In this document: piece by piece, positions 41,720-50,639 of the stretch
Layout of the letters: every line of letters begins with the position of its first letter
Numbering within the stretch: the stretch's first letter is position 1
From: Microbacterium sp. Root166
Lineage (GTDB): Bacteria > Actinomycetota > Actinomycetes > Actinomycetales > Microbacteriaceae
Assembly (NCBI RefSeq): GCF_001427145.1
Contig: NZ_LMGL01000003.1
Span: forward strand, 461,550-525,549
Reading direction: 5' to 3'
Length of the DNA: 64,000 nucleotides
The notes under the pieces: generated by a model
The model's database searches: none
What the model was told of the DNA's origin: nothing
Seen by the model: only the letters and a program-made list of their open reading frames with translations
Made by a program: the position numbers and the translations under genes

Positions 41720-43744
41720 GTGAGCATGCGCGGGGGCGGAGGGGGCGGGGCCAGCGGTCACGCCGGCTTCCGCGGGGTCGACATCGAGACCCAGAAGCGC
41801 ATCAACTCCGAGGCGCCGAAGATCCCCGACCTGCGGGGGCGGGTGCTGGCGCTGTTCCGCCCCTACGGCTGGCCGCTCGCGTTCACCGGGGTGCTCGTCG
41901 TACTGGGGGCAGGTCTCGCAGTGATCCCGCCGCTCATCGTGCAGCGCATCTTCGACGAGGCGCTGTTCCCGCCGGACGGCGCGGCGCCCGACATGCCGCT
42001 GCTGTGGCGCCTCGTGGTCGTCATGGTCGCCCTGTTCCTCGCCTCGGCGGCCCTCGGCGTGCTCCAGACCTGGTTCACCTCGACGGTGGGCAACAAGGTC
42101 ACCGGCGATCTGCGCGTGCGGCTGTTCGATCACCTCCAGGCGATGGAGCTCGGATTCTTCACGCGCACGAAGACCGGCGTCATCCAATCCCGGCTGCAGA
42201 ACGACGTCGGCGGCGTCTCGGGCGTCCTCACGAACACCTTCACGAGCATCCTCGGCAATGCCGTCACGGTGATCGCCTCGCTGATCGCCATGATCATCAT
42301 CGACTGGCGGCTCACCCTCATCGCGGTGATCATGATGCCGCTGCTCATCATCGTGCAGCGCCGGGTCGGACAGGTGCGGGCGCGGATCGCAGGCGAGACG
42401 CAGGAATCGCTCTCAGAGCTGACCGCGATCACGCAGGAGACGCTGAGCGTCTCGGGCATCCTGCTGTCGAAGTCGTTCAACCGCCAGCGCACCGAGTCCG
42501 CGCGCTACGCCGACGAGAACCGCAACCAGGTGCGGCTGCAGGTGCGGCGGGCGATGAGCGGCCAGGGCTTCTTCGCGGTGGTGCAGGTGCTCATGGCGAG
42601 CGTCCCCGCCGTCATCTACCTGGTCTCGGGGTACTTCATCACCGGCGGCGACGCGGTGATCACCGCGGGCACGGTCGTGGCCTTCACCGCGATCCAGGCG
42701 CGGCTGCTCATGCCGCTCATGGGCCTGATGCGGGTCACGCTCGACCTGCAGACCTCGGCGGCCCTGTTCGCCCGCATCTTCGAGTACCTCGACCTCGAGC
42801 CGGCGATCCGCGATGCGCCCGATGCGATCGCGGTCGAGGAGGCGCCCGGCCCGCTCGGGCAGATCGAGTTCCGCGATGTCGTGTTCCGCTATCCGGATGC
42901 CGCGGCCGACACGCGCGCGACCCTCCAGGGCATCACGTTCACGGCCGAACCCGGACAGCACGTCGCCTTCGTCGGCCCGTCGGGCGCGGGCAAGACGACG
43001 GTGCTCTACCTCACGCCCCGCATGTACGAGGCATCGGGCGGGCAGGTGCTCTTCGCCGGCGCGGACGTGCGCCGCCTGCATCAGGAGTCGATCATCGACA
43101 GCGTCGGCATCGTGTCCCAGGAGACCTACCTCTTCCACGCCACCGTGGCCGAGAACCTGCGGTACGCCAAGCCCGACGCGACGATCGACGAACTGGTCGC
43201 GGCGTGCCGTGCGGCGAACATCCACCACGTCATCGAGCGCTTCGACGCGGGCTACGACACCGTCGTGGGCGAGCGCGGCTACCGGCTCTCCGGCGGCGAG
43301 AAGCAGCGGATCGCCATCGCGCGCGTGCTGCTCAAGGATCCGCCGGTGCTCCTCCTGGACGAGGCGACGTCCGCGCTGGACACCGTGTCCGAGCGCGTGG
43401 TCCAGGAGGCGCTGGATGCCGCGGCCCGCGGCCGCACGACCCTGTCGATCGCGCACCGCCTGTCGACCGTGATCGCCGCCGACGTCATCCACGTGATCGA
43501 GGCCGGACGCATCGTCGAGTCGGGCACGCATGCCGAGCTGCTCGCCCACGACGGCCTCTACGCCGAGCTCGCGGCGCAGCAGCTGGCCACGTCGAAGATC
43601 CTCGAGGCCGAGGCATCCGATCCGCCCGCCGACCACCCCGACCGCCGGGCCGACCGTCCGCCCGCGGGCGCGTCTGCGCCCGGCCCCGTTCCGGCCCCGG
43701 ACGCACAGGCGTGGGCGGCGTCGCCCGAGGTCCCCGGCGCCTGA
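41720..43744 (+). CDS. ABC exporter (fused permease-ATPase)
   Basis: This 674-residue half-transporter of the MsbA/LmrA type has an N-terminal Gly-rich tail, six transmembrane helices (about 50-360) and a C-terminal ATPase with Walker A GPSGAGKTT, signature LSGGEKQR, Walker B VLLLDEATSALD and an AHRLS switch. The last 55 residues are Pro/Ala-rich and acidic. As a half-transporter it should dimerise. The substrate is unknown. GTG 41720 is supported by a leaderless TAGGCT; ATG 41726 is the alternative. Confidence 0.92.
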   Translation: MSMRGGGGGGASGHAGFRGVDIETQKRINSEAPKIPDLRGRVLALFRPYGWPLAFTGVLVVLGAGLAVIPPLIVQRIFDEALFPPDGAAPDMPLLWRLVVVMVALFLASAALGVLQTWFTSTVGNKVTGDLRVRLFDHLQAMELGFFTRTKTGVIQSRLQNDVGGVSGVLTNTFTSILGNAVTVIASLIAMIIIDWRLTLIAVIMMPLLIIVQRRVGQVRARIAGETQESLSELTAITQETLSVSGILLSKSFNRQRTESARYADENRNQVRLQVRRAMSGQGFFAVVQVLMASVPAVIYLVSGYFITGGDAVITAGTVVAFTAIQARLLMPLMGLMRVTLDLQTSAALFARIFEYLDLEPAIRDAPDAIAVEEAPGPLGQIEFRDVVFRYPDAAADTRATLQGITFTAEPGQHVAFVGPSGAGKTTVLYLTPRMYEASGGQVLFAGADVRRLHQESIIDSVGIVSQETYLFHATVAENLRYAKPDATIDELVAACRAANIHHVIERFDAGYDTVVGERGYRLSGGEKQRIAIARVLLKDPPVLLLDEATSALDTVSERVVQEALDAAARGRTTLSIAHRLSTVIAADVIHVIEAGRIVESGTHAELLAHDGLYAELAAQQLATSKILEAEASDPPADHPDRRADRPPAGASAPGPVPAPDAQAWAASPEVPGA

Positions 43745-43771
43745 GGCGACTCGGCGGCCGAAAAGCGGGCG

Positions 43772-44770
43772 CTACCAGAGCCGGGCGGCGGCCAGGGTGT
43801 CGGCGATGGCGGGGTCGAGGTCCGCGGCGTCGCCCGCGCGGTCCCACAGCTCGCGCGTGAACGCCCCGAGTTCGCGCCGGTAGGCGTCGTCGGCGTGCAC
43901 GCGCCCGATGTCGACGAGGGGCGGCAGGTCCATCGACAGGATCAGGCGGACACGGGATGCCGCGGCCCGCGGCTGCCCGGCCCCATCCAGCACCGCGATC
44001 CCGCCGGCGAGGGCCTCGAGGTAGTCGCGCAGGACGGGGAGCTCGCCCTTGTGCTGCGTGATCGAGGTGCCGTCGAAGCGCTCGCGCCAGTGCACGACCA
44101 CGTCGGGGATGACGTCGAACGCCCGCGCCCGCGTGTACATCTGCTGCGCGACGATCTGGTCCTCGTACGCCTTGCCGACGGGGAACCGCAGCCCCTCGCG
44201 CCGCCACAGCTCGGTGCGGCTGACCTTGGACCACGCGACGATGTTGCCGGACGCCTCGGGGTGCTCCTCGAGCGTCGTGCCGCTGCGAGCGGGGTCCGTC
44301 GCCGCGGCCACCCAGGGCTGCACGACACCCGTCACGTAGGTGCCCGTCGGGTTCCCGCCGTCGTGGTCGGGGCGCAGGCGCACGTAGGCGCCCACGGCGA
44401 AGTCGCTGCCGCTGGCGTCGACGGTGGCGACGAGGCGTTCCAGCGCCGAGGGCGTGTAGCGGTCGTCGGCATCGAGGAAGGCCACGAACGGCGTCTCGAC
44501 GAGCTCCAGCCCGGTGTTGCGCGCCGCGCTCAGACCGCCTCGCGCGGCGTGGTGCACGACCCTGAACCGCGGATCGGCGGCCGCCGCGGCGTCGAAGATC
44601 CCGCCCGTCGCGTCGGTCGACGCGTCGTCCACGAGCACGGCGAGCCAGTCCGTCAGCGTCTGGGCCCTCAGCGAGTCGATGGCCTCCTGGGCGTAGTCGG
44701 CGACCTCGAAGCCGGGCACGATCACCGTGACGACGGGAGCGGGCGGCGGCGGGGTCACCCGCCCGATCAT
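43772..44770 (-). CDS. Family 2 glycosyltransferase
   Basis: This 332-residue GT-A fold enzyme has VTVIVPGFEVADYAQEAIDSL at the N-terminus, the LVDDASTD nucleotide-binding Asp pair and FLDADDRYTPSALE as the DxD-type metal site. The acceptor is unknown; a cell-wall or teichoic-acid sugar is likely. It is the last gene of the nad operon by an ATGA overlap with the desulfurase. It has no obvious link to NAD synthesis and is probably a hitchhiker. Confidence 0.88.
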   Translation of the reverse strand: MIGRVTPPPPAPVVTVIVPGFEVADYAQEAIDSLRAQTLTDWLAVLVDDASTDATGGIFDAAAAADPRFRVVHHAARGGLSAARNTGLELVETPFVAFLDADDRYTPSALERLVATVDASGSDFAVGAYVRLRPDHDGGNPTGTYVTGVVQPWVAAATDPARSGTTLEEHPEASGNIVAWSKVSRTELWRREGLRFPVGKAYEDQIVAQQMYTRARAFDVIPDVVVHWRERFDGTSITQHKGELPVLRDYLEALAGGIAVLDGAGQPRAAASRVRLILSMDLPPLVDIGRVHADDAYRRELGAFTRELWDRAGDAADLDPAIADTLAAARLW

Positions 44771-45903
44771 ACGGCGGCGACGGAGGCCGCGACCGCGTCG
44801 GCCACGGCATCCAGCGGCTGACGCAGCCAGTGCGGGAAGGTGAACCGCACCGCCGTCTGCGCCACCCCGGCGGGAATGCCCATGGCGGTCAGGACGTGCG
44901 AGGGCTCGTCGCTCCCGGCGGCGCAGGCCGAGCCGCTCGAGGACACCACACCCCGTCGCTCGAGTTCGAGCAGCACGGCTTCGCCGCTCGTACCCGCGAA
45001 CGTGAAGCTCGCCGTGCCGGGAAGGCGATGCACGGGGTCGCCGGTCAGCTCCGCCGACGGCACGATCGCGAGCACACGCGCGATGAAGCGGTCGCGGATC
45101 ACCGTGACCGCTTCGGATGCCTCGGCCCGGCCCGCTTCGGCGAGTTCGAGCGCCGTCGCCAGTCCCACGGCGCCGGCGACGTCCTCGGTGCCGCTGCGCC
45201 GGCCGCGCTCCTGCCCGCCGCCGTGCAGGAGCGGTTCGAGCGGAACGCGCCCGCGCACGCCCAGGATGCCGGTGCCCTTGGGCGCCCCGAGCTTGTGTCC
45301 GGCGAGCGAGATCGCATCGACCCCGAGGTCGGCGGTCGACAGCGGCAGCCAGCCTGCGGCCTGCACGGCGTCGATGTGCACCGGCACCCCGCGCTCGCGG
45401 GCAACGGCGGCGATCGCCTCGACGTCCTGCACGGTCCCGACCTCGTTGTTCGCGTAGCCGATGCTGAGCAGCGCCGTGTCGTCGCGGAGAGCGCGGGCCA
45501 CGGCATACGGATCGATCCTGCCGGCGTGATCGACGCCCACGCGAGTCGCCTCGAAGCCGTGGATGCGCTCGAGGTAGTCGACGGACTCGAGGATCGACTC
45601 GTGCTCGATCGGGCTGGTCACGACGTGACGCCGGCCGTTCTGCGCCGCGGCGATCGCGATGCCCTTGACGGCGAGGTTGTTGGCCTCGGTCCCGCCGGAG
45701 GTGAACACGATGTCGCTCGCGCGCAGACCCAGCACCCGCGCGACCCGCGAGCGCGCGTCGGACAGCGCGTCGGCGGCCGCCTCCCCGACGGTGTGGTGGC
45801 TGGACGGGTTGCCGAACCACTGCGTCAGGTACGGCATCATCGCCTCGAGCACTTCGGGGCGCACCGGTGTCGTGGCCGCGTTGTCAAGGTAGAGCATGCT
45901 CAT
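44767..45903 (-). CDS. nadS: Cysteine desulfurase (NadS/NifS-like)
   Basis: This 378-residue PLP enzyme takes sulfur from cysteine. The opening MLYLDNAATTPVRPEVLEAM, the cofactor-binding SLAGHKLGAPKGTG (Lys near 201) and the catalytic Cys in SSGSACAAGSDEPSHVL (near 322) are all present. Located directly after nadC, it matches the NadS role in Corynebacterium, where it is taken to mature the Fe-S cluster of NadA. It lies nine bases after nadC, and its stop overlaps the glycosyltransferase start. Confidence 0.9.
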   Translation of the reverse strand: MSMLYLDNAATTPVRPEVLEAMMPYLTQWFGNPSSHHTVGEAAADALSDARSRVARVLGLRASDIVFTSGGTEANNLAVKGIAIAAAQNGRRHVVTSPIEHESILESVDYLERIHGFEATRVGVDHAGRIDPYAVARALRDDTALLSIGYANNEVGTVQDVEAIAAVARERGVPVHIDAVQAAGWLPLSTADLGVDAISLAGHKLGAPKGTGILGVRGRVPLEPLLHGGGQERGRRSGTEDVAGAVGLATALELAEAGRAEASEAVTVIRDRFIARVLAIVPSAELTGDPVHRLPGTASFTFAGTSGEAVLLELERRGVVSSSGSACAAGSDEPSHVLTAMGIPAGVAQTAVRFTFPHWLRQPLDAVADAVAASVAAV

Positions 45904-45912
45904 GTCCGTGCC

Positions 45913-46770
45913 TCAGGCGAGGTCGATGCGGACGTCCAGGCCGAGATCGAGCGCCCGGGCGGAATGCGTGAGCGCGCCGACCGAGATCACGTCGACACCG
46001 GTCTCGGCGATCGCCTTGACCGTCTCGAGCGAGACCCCGCCGGATGCCTCGACCGTCGCGCGGCCGGCCACCTGGGCGACGCCCGTGCGCAGATCCTCGA
46101 GCGAGAAGTTGTCGAGCATGATCGTGCCGATCCCGGCAGCGAGCACCGGCTCGATCTGCTCGAGCCGGTCGACCTCGACCTCGATGTGGACGGTGTGGGG
46201 CAGACGGTCCTTCGCGGCGACGAGAGCCTCGGTGATCGACGCGTGCTTGTGCGCGAGAACGGCGAGGTGGTTGTCCTTGGCCATGACGGCGTCCGAGAGC
46301 GAGTGCCGATGATTGCGGCCGCCGCCGTCGCGCACGGCCTTGCGCTCGAACGCCCGCAGGCCCGGCGTGGTCTTGCGGGTGTCGGCGATGCGGGTGCCCG
46401 ACTCGGCGACCTCGGCGACGTAGAGATTCGTCAGGGTCGCGATGCCGCTCATGCGCTGCACGAAGTTGAGGCCGATGCGCTCGGCGGTGAGCACGGCGCG
46501 CGCGGGGCCGGAGACGACGGCCAGCACCGCACCGGCGGCGAAGAACTCGCCGTCCTCGACGATCAGCCGCACCTCGACGGTCGGATCCGTCAGCAGGAAC
46601 GCCGCGGCGAACACCTCGCCCCCGCTGAACACGCCGGCCTCGCGGGCGACGAGGTCGGCGGTGGCGACGGCGTTCTCGGGGATCAGGAACTCACTCGTCA
46701 GGTCGCCCCACGGCGCGTCCTCTTCGAGGGCAGCCGCGACGACGCGGTCGATGGTGGCGCGGTTCAGCAT
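45913..46770 (-). CDS. nadC: Nicotinate-nucleotide diphosphorylase (carboxylating)
   Basis: This 285-residue quinolinate phosphoribosyltransferase makes nicotinate mononucleotide, CO2 and PPi from quinolinate and PRPP. Conserved segments are AALEEDAPWGDLTSE, RIADTRKTTPGLRAFERKAV (substrate contacts), GGGRNHRHSLSDAVMAKDNH, MLDNFSLEDLR and EASGGVSLE. The ATG lies within the nadB coding region: a 7-nt overlap ties the two. It acts cytosolically in the de novo NAD pathway. Confidence 0.96.
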   Translation of the reverse strand: MLNRATIDRVVAAALEEDAPWGDLTSEFLIPENAVATADLVAREAGVFSGGEVFAAAFLLTDPTVEVRLIVEDGEFFAAGAVLAVVSGPARAVLTAERIGLNFVQRMSGIATLTNLYVAEVAESGTRIADTRKTTPGLRAFERKAVRDGGGRNHRHSLSDAVMAKDNHLAVLAHKHASITEALVAAKDRLPHTVHIEVEVDRLEQIEPVLAAGIGTIMLDNFSLEDLRTGVAQVAGRATVEASGGVSLETVKAIAETGVDVISVGALTHSARALDLGLDVRIDLA

Positions 46771-48440
46771 GCGAGGGCTTCCTGACGGTGCGGTTCGGCG
46801 GTGGCGAGAGCACGGGTCGAGATATCCCCACCGGGGCTCCGCCCCAGACCCCCGGCTTGCTGACGCGCGCCCGTCTCCGAGGTCTCCGGGTAGTCCGAGC
46901 GGGAGTGCGCCCCCACGGACTCGCGCCGGGCGCGTGCCGCGGCGACGAGCCGCTGCGCCACGGCGAGGAGGTTCTCGTCCTCGAACTCACGCTCGGTGCG
47001 TGGCGTGCGGTGCTCCGCCGCCCAGGCCGCGAGGACGGATGCCGCATACCCGAGGCCCTGCTCGTCGCGCACCAGCCCGGCGTGGTCCCACAGCAGGTTC
47101 TGCAGGGCCGCGCGGGTGAAGGCCGGGGCGTCGCCGGCAGGCTCGGCCACGTCGGCAGGGCCGGCGGGTGCGGCCACGGGGGCACGCCAGATTCCGGATG
47201 CCGCGTCCGCCGCGATCACGTCACCGGCACGTGCGCCGAACACCGCGCCCTCGAGCAGCGAGTTCGAGGCCAGGCGGTTCGCCCCGTGCACGCCAGTGCG
47301 CGCCACCTCGCCGACGGCGTAGAGACCGGGGATGGACGTGCGGCCGTGGAGGTCGGTGGTGACCCCGCCCATCAGGTAATGCGCGGCCGGGGTCACGGGG
47401 ATCGGCGCGGCGGCCCAGTCCAGGCCGCGAGCGCGGACGGCGGCATCGATCGTGGGGAAGCGCCGCGCGAGGAACTCGCGACGCTCGGCCTCGGTCGGGC
47501 GCAGCCCGGTGGCGTCGAGGAAGACTGGGCGGCCCTCCTGAAGCTCCATCTGATGCGCGATCGCCCGGGCGACGACGTCACGCGGTGCGAGCTCGCCGTC
47601 GGGGTGGGCGTCGAACGCGAAGCGCCGGCCGTGCTCGTCGACGAGGGTCGCACCTTCGCCGCGCACGGCCTCCGAGACGAGGAACGCGTCGCCGACGCCG
47701 ATGATCGTCGGGTGGAACTGGAAGAACTCCAGGTCGCGCACGTCGGCTCCGGCGCGCAGCGCCGCCGCGACCCCGTCGCCCGTCGCCACGGGCGGGTTGG
47801 TGGTGTGGGCGTAGAGCTCGCCGGCGCCGCCGGTCGCGAGCACCACGGCGTCGGCGGCCACGCGCTCGTGCCTGCCGGCGACGGCGGCCGCGGCATCCGT
47901 CCCCTCCCGGTCGTCGATCAACAGATCGACGCCGGCGACCCGGCCGGCTTCGATCACGAAGTCGACCAGGAACGCGTGCTCGATGACCCGTGCGCCGCTC
48001 GCGCGGAGGCGCGCGACGAGCGCCTTCTCGATCGCGGTTCCGGTCGCATCGCCGCCGGAGTGCAGGATGCGGGGGTAGGAATGCGCGGCCTCGAGGCCCT
48101 TCACATACGCGCCGTCGGCGCCGCGGTCGAAGGCCACGCCGAGGTCCACGAGCTCGCGGATGCGGGCGGGTCCCTCCTCGACGAGCACGCGCACGGCCTC
48201 GGGGTCGGCGAGTCCGGCGCCCGCGACCAGGGTGTCGCGGATGTGGTCCTCGACCTTGTCGTCCTCGAACATCACGCCGGCGATGCCGCCTTGGGCATAC
48301 CGGGTGTTGGCGTGCTCGAGAACGTCCTTGGTGACGAGCGTCACCCGGCAGCCGTGCTCGACGGCGTGCAGCGCGACCGTGAGGCCGGCGATGCCGCTGC
48401 CGACGACGATCGCGTGCACGGCGGGTACGGGATCGGTCAT
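46764..48440 (-). CDS. nadB: L-aspartate oxidase
   Basis: This 558-residue FAD enzyme oxidises aspartate to iminosuccinate for NadA. The dinucleotide site is AIVVGSGIAGLTVALHAVEHG (GSGIAG), then TRYAQGGIAGV and GGAGELYAHTTNPPVATGDG. A C-terminal helical domain follows. About 35 extra residues at the C-terminus (GAHSRSDYPETSETGARQQ onwards) appear non-conserved. ATG 48440 overlaps the nadA stop by four bases. Confidence 0.95.
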   Translation of the reverse strand: MTDPVPAVHAIVVGSGIAGLTVALHAVEHGCRVTLVTKDVLEHANTRYAQGGIAGVMFEDDKVEDHIRDTLVAGAGLADPEAVRVLVEEGPARIRELVDLGVAFDRGADGAYVKGLEAAHSYPRILHSGGDATGTAIEKALVARLRASGARVIEHAFLVDFVIEAGRVAGVDLLIDDREGTDAAAAVAGRHERVAADAVVLATGGAGELYAHTTNPPVATGDGVAAALRAGADVRDLEFFQFHPTIIGVGDAFLVSEAVRGEGATLVDEHGRRFAFDAHPDGELAPRDVVARAIAHQMELQEGRPVFLDATGLRPTEAERREFLARRFPTIDAAVRARGLDWAAAPIPVTPAAHYLMGGVTTDLHGRTSIPGLYAVGEVARTGVHGANRLASNSLLEGAVFGARAGDVIAADAASGIWRAPVAAPAGPADVAEPAGDAPAFTRAALQNLLWDHAGLVRDEQGLGYAASVLAAWAAEHRTPRTEREFEDENLLAVAQRLVAAARARRESVGAHSRSDYPETSETGARQQAGGLGRSPGGDISTRALATAEPHRQEALAC

Positions 48441-49789
48441 GAGGCGTTCTCCCACCCGGACGCGGGCGCTGCCGGCGGCTTGGCCGCGAGCATCCGCTCC
48501 AGCGCGAGGCGCGCGGGCTCGGCCACGTCGGCGGGAACGGTGATGCGGTTGAGCACCTCGCCGGCGACGAGGCCCTCGAGCACCCACGCGAGGTAGCCCG
48601 GGTGGATGCGGTACATGGTCGAGCAGGGGCAGACGACCGGGTCGAGGCAGAAGATCTCGTGCTGCGGGTGCTGTGCGGCCAGGCGCTGCACGAGGTTGAC
48701 CTCGGTGCCGATGGCGAAGGTGGTCGGCTCGGTCGCCGCCTCGATCGCCTTGCGGATGTAGTCGGTGGAGCCGGATTCGTCGGCGGCGTCGACGACGTCC
48801 ATCGGGCACTCCGGGTGGACGATGACGCGCACGCCGGGGTGGTCGATGCGCGCCTTCTCGATCTGCTCCACGCTGAAGCGGCGGTGCACCGAGCAGAAGC
48901 CGTGCCAGAGGATCACGCGGGCGTCGGCGAGATCGGCGGCGCTGCTGCCGCCGAGCGGCTTGCGCGGGTTCCACATCGGCATCTGCTCGAGCGGCACGCC
49001 CATCGCCTTGGCGGTGTTGCGGCCGAGGTGCTGGTCGGGGAAGAACAGCACCCGGCGGCCGCGCTCGAAGGCCCACTCCAGCACCGTCCGGGCGTTGGAC
49101 GAGGTGCAGACGATGCCGCCGTGGCGCCCGACGAAGCCCTTGATGGCCGCCGAGGAGTTCATGTACGTGACCGGGATGACGGGTACGAGGCCGTCGGCGT
49201 CGACCGCGTCCATGTCGCCGTAGACCTCGGCGAGCTGCTCCCAGCACTCCTCGACCTGGTCGATGTCGGCCATATCGGCCATCGAGCAGCCGGCCGCCAG
49301 GTTCGGGAGGATCACGGCCTGCTCGGGACGCGAGAGCAGATCGGCCGTCTCGGCCATGAAATGCACGCCGCAGAACACGATCGCCTCGGCCTCGGGGTGG
49401 GCCTTCGCCGCGTTCGCGAGCTGGAAGGAATCGCCCACGTAGTCGGCGTGGACGACGACCTCCTCACGCTGGTAGAAGTGCCCGAGCACGACGACGCGCT
49501 CGCCGAGGGTCGCCTTCGCTGCGACGATGCGCGCGTCGAGCTCCTCTTCGGAGGCGTCGCGGTACTCGCGCGGCAGCTCGCCCTGACGCGGCGACCCGGT
49601 CGGGATCACGTCGCCCATCGACGAGCCCGGGCCGTACCCGGGACGGATGTCGAAGTCCCAGGGCCCCGAGGCGAGGTCGGTGTTGCACGTCTCGGCGGTC
49701 GAGGCTCCCGCGACGATCGCCTGGATGGCGTGATCGACGGATGCGTCGGCGGCGGGCCGGGGCTGCAGGGTGATGTTGACAGCGGGCAT
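48437..49789 (-). CDS. nadA: Quinolinate synthase A
   Basis: This 450-residue enzyme condenses iminosuccinate and DHAP into quinolinate on a 4Fe-4S cluster. Three cluster cysteines are expected in FCGVHFMAET, HPECPMD and CPCSTMYR-type segments, all present. The N-terminus is about 80 residues longer than minimal NadA, a feature of the actinobacterial type. It is the first enzyme gene after the regulator (12 nt gap) and overlaps nadB by four bases. Confidence 0.95.
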   Translation of the reverse strand: MPAVNITLQPRPAADASVDHAIQAIVAGASTAETCNTDLASGPWDFDIRPGYGPGSSMGDVIPTGSPRQGELPREYRDASEEELDARIVAAKATLGERVVVLGHFYQREEVVVHADYVGDSFQLANAAKAHPEAEAIVFCGVHFMAETADLLSRPEQAVILPNLAAGCSMADMADIDQVEECWEQLAEVYGDMDAVDADGLVPVIPVTYMNSSAAIKGFVGRHGGIVCTSSNARTVLEWAFERGRRVLFFPDQHLGRNTAKAMGVPLEQMPMWNPRKPLGGSSAADLADARVILWHGFCSVHRRFSVEQIEKARIDHPGVRVIVHPECPMDVVDAADESGSTDYIRKAIEAATEPTTFAIGTEVNLVQRLAAQHPQHEIFCLDPVVCPCSTMYRIHPGYLAWVLEGLVAGEVLNRITVPADVAEPARLALERMLAAKPPAAPASGWENAS

Positions 49790-49800
49790 GTCGTGCTCTT

Positions 49801-50514
49801 TCAGTGGTGGATGCCGAGGGGGCCGCGATCGGCGAGCTCGACGCCCTGGTTGTAGCGGTACAGCCGCGCCGGCCGGTGGCTGCCGGTACGGAAGCGGTCG
49901 GTGGGGATGAGGGTTCCGGAGTTCTCGACCTGGCGGCGGAAGTTCGCGGGGTCCAGGCGCTTGCCGAGGATGGCCTCGTAGACCTCGCGCAGCTCGGCGA
50001 GGGTGAACTCGTCGGCGAGCAGGCCGTGCGCGATCCGGCTGTAGCCGACCTTGTTGCGCAGGCGCCAGAGCGCGTAGTCGACGATCGCGTTGTGGTCGAA
50101 CGCGAGCTGCGGGAGGGCGGCCGCGTCGAACCACTGCACGTTCTCGACGTTCTCATCCGGGATCTCGTCCGGGCGGATGAGCGCCCAGTAGACGATCGAG
50201 ATCACGCGGGTGGGGGAGCGGTCGACGTCCCCGAAGGCGTAGAGCTGCTCGAGGTAGCTCGGTGCGAGCCCGGTGGTCTCACCCAGGGTGCGGGCGGCAG
50301 CGGCATCCAGTCCCTCGGTCACGTCGAGCCAGCCGCCGGGCAGGGCCCAGAGGCCCTCGTGCGGATCGCGCGTGCGCCGCACCAGGGGGATCGCGACGGT
50401 GGCGGTCTCACTGCCGGCACGCCGGCGCAGCGTGAAGATCACCGTCGAGACGGCCACGCGCGTGGCATCGACGGCGGTCTCCGCCGCTTCGGGGAAGGTG
50501 CTGGTTCTGGTCAT
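49801..50514 (-). CDS. NrtR/NdnR-type Nudix transcriptional regulator of NAD synthesis
   Basis: This 237-residue protein joins an N-terminal Nudix fold (about 15-145) to a C-terminal winged helix (about 150-237, YSRIAHGLLADEFTLAELREVYEAI). The Nudix box GWLDVTE...RTLGETTGL lacks the catalytic REUxEE glutamates, as in regulatory rather than hydrolytic members. It precedes nadA-nadB-nadC-nadS, the order of the Corynebacterium NdnR operon, where NAD promotes repression. ATG 50514 is used since an upstream in-frame ATG at 50538 falls inside the -10 box. Confidence 0.88.
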   Translation of the reverse strand: MTRTSTFPEAAETAVDATRVAVSTVIFTLRRRAGSETATVAIPLVRRTRDPHEGLWALPGGWLDVTEGLDAAAARTLGETTGLAPSYLEQLYAFGDVDRSPTRVISIVYWALIRPDEIPDENVENVQWFDAAALPQLAFDHNAIVDYALWRLRNKVGYSRIAHGLLADEFTLAELREVYEAILGKRLDPANFRRQVENSGTLIPTDRFRTGSHRPARLYRYNQGVELADRGPLGIHH

Positions 50515-50536
50515 GGTGACTATTACTCCGTTCACC

Positions 50537-50566
50537 ATCTTAGTGTCACTATGACACGAAGGGCAA
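50537..50566 (-). promoter_or_regulatory. nad operon promoter with embedded operator
   Basis: On the minus strand TTGCCC (50561-50566), an 18-nt spacer and TAAGAT (50537-50542) form the promoter. GTGTCA-TAG-TGACAC (50543-50557), a perfect palindrome with a 3-nt centre, fills the spacer. A repressor bound there would block polymerase. It is the natural site for the Nudix regulator. Confidence 0.65.
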
Positions 50567-50639
50567 ACGGCGGCGCACGCACAGGTTCGATGCGTACGCT
50601 GAGGCTCCCGAATCGCCGTCGTCCTGCCCGAGGAGGACC

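Noticed and set aside
50515..50538. Upstream ATG (MVNGVIVT) for the Nudix-type NAD regulator
   Set aside because: This ATG lies inside the TAAGAT -10 hexamer, upstream of the expected transcription start.
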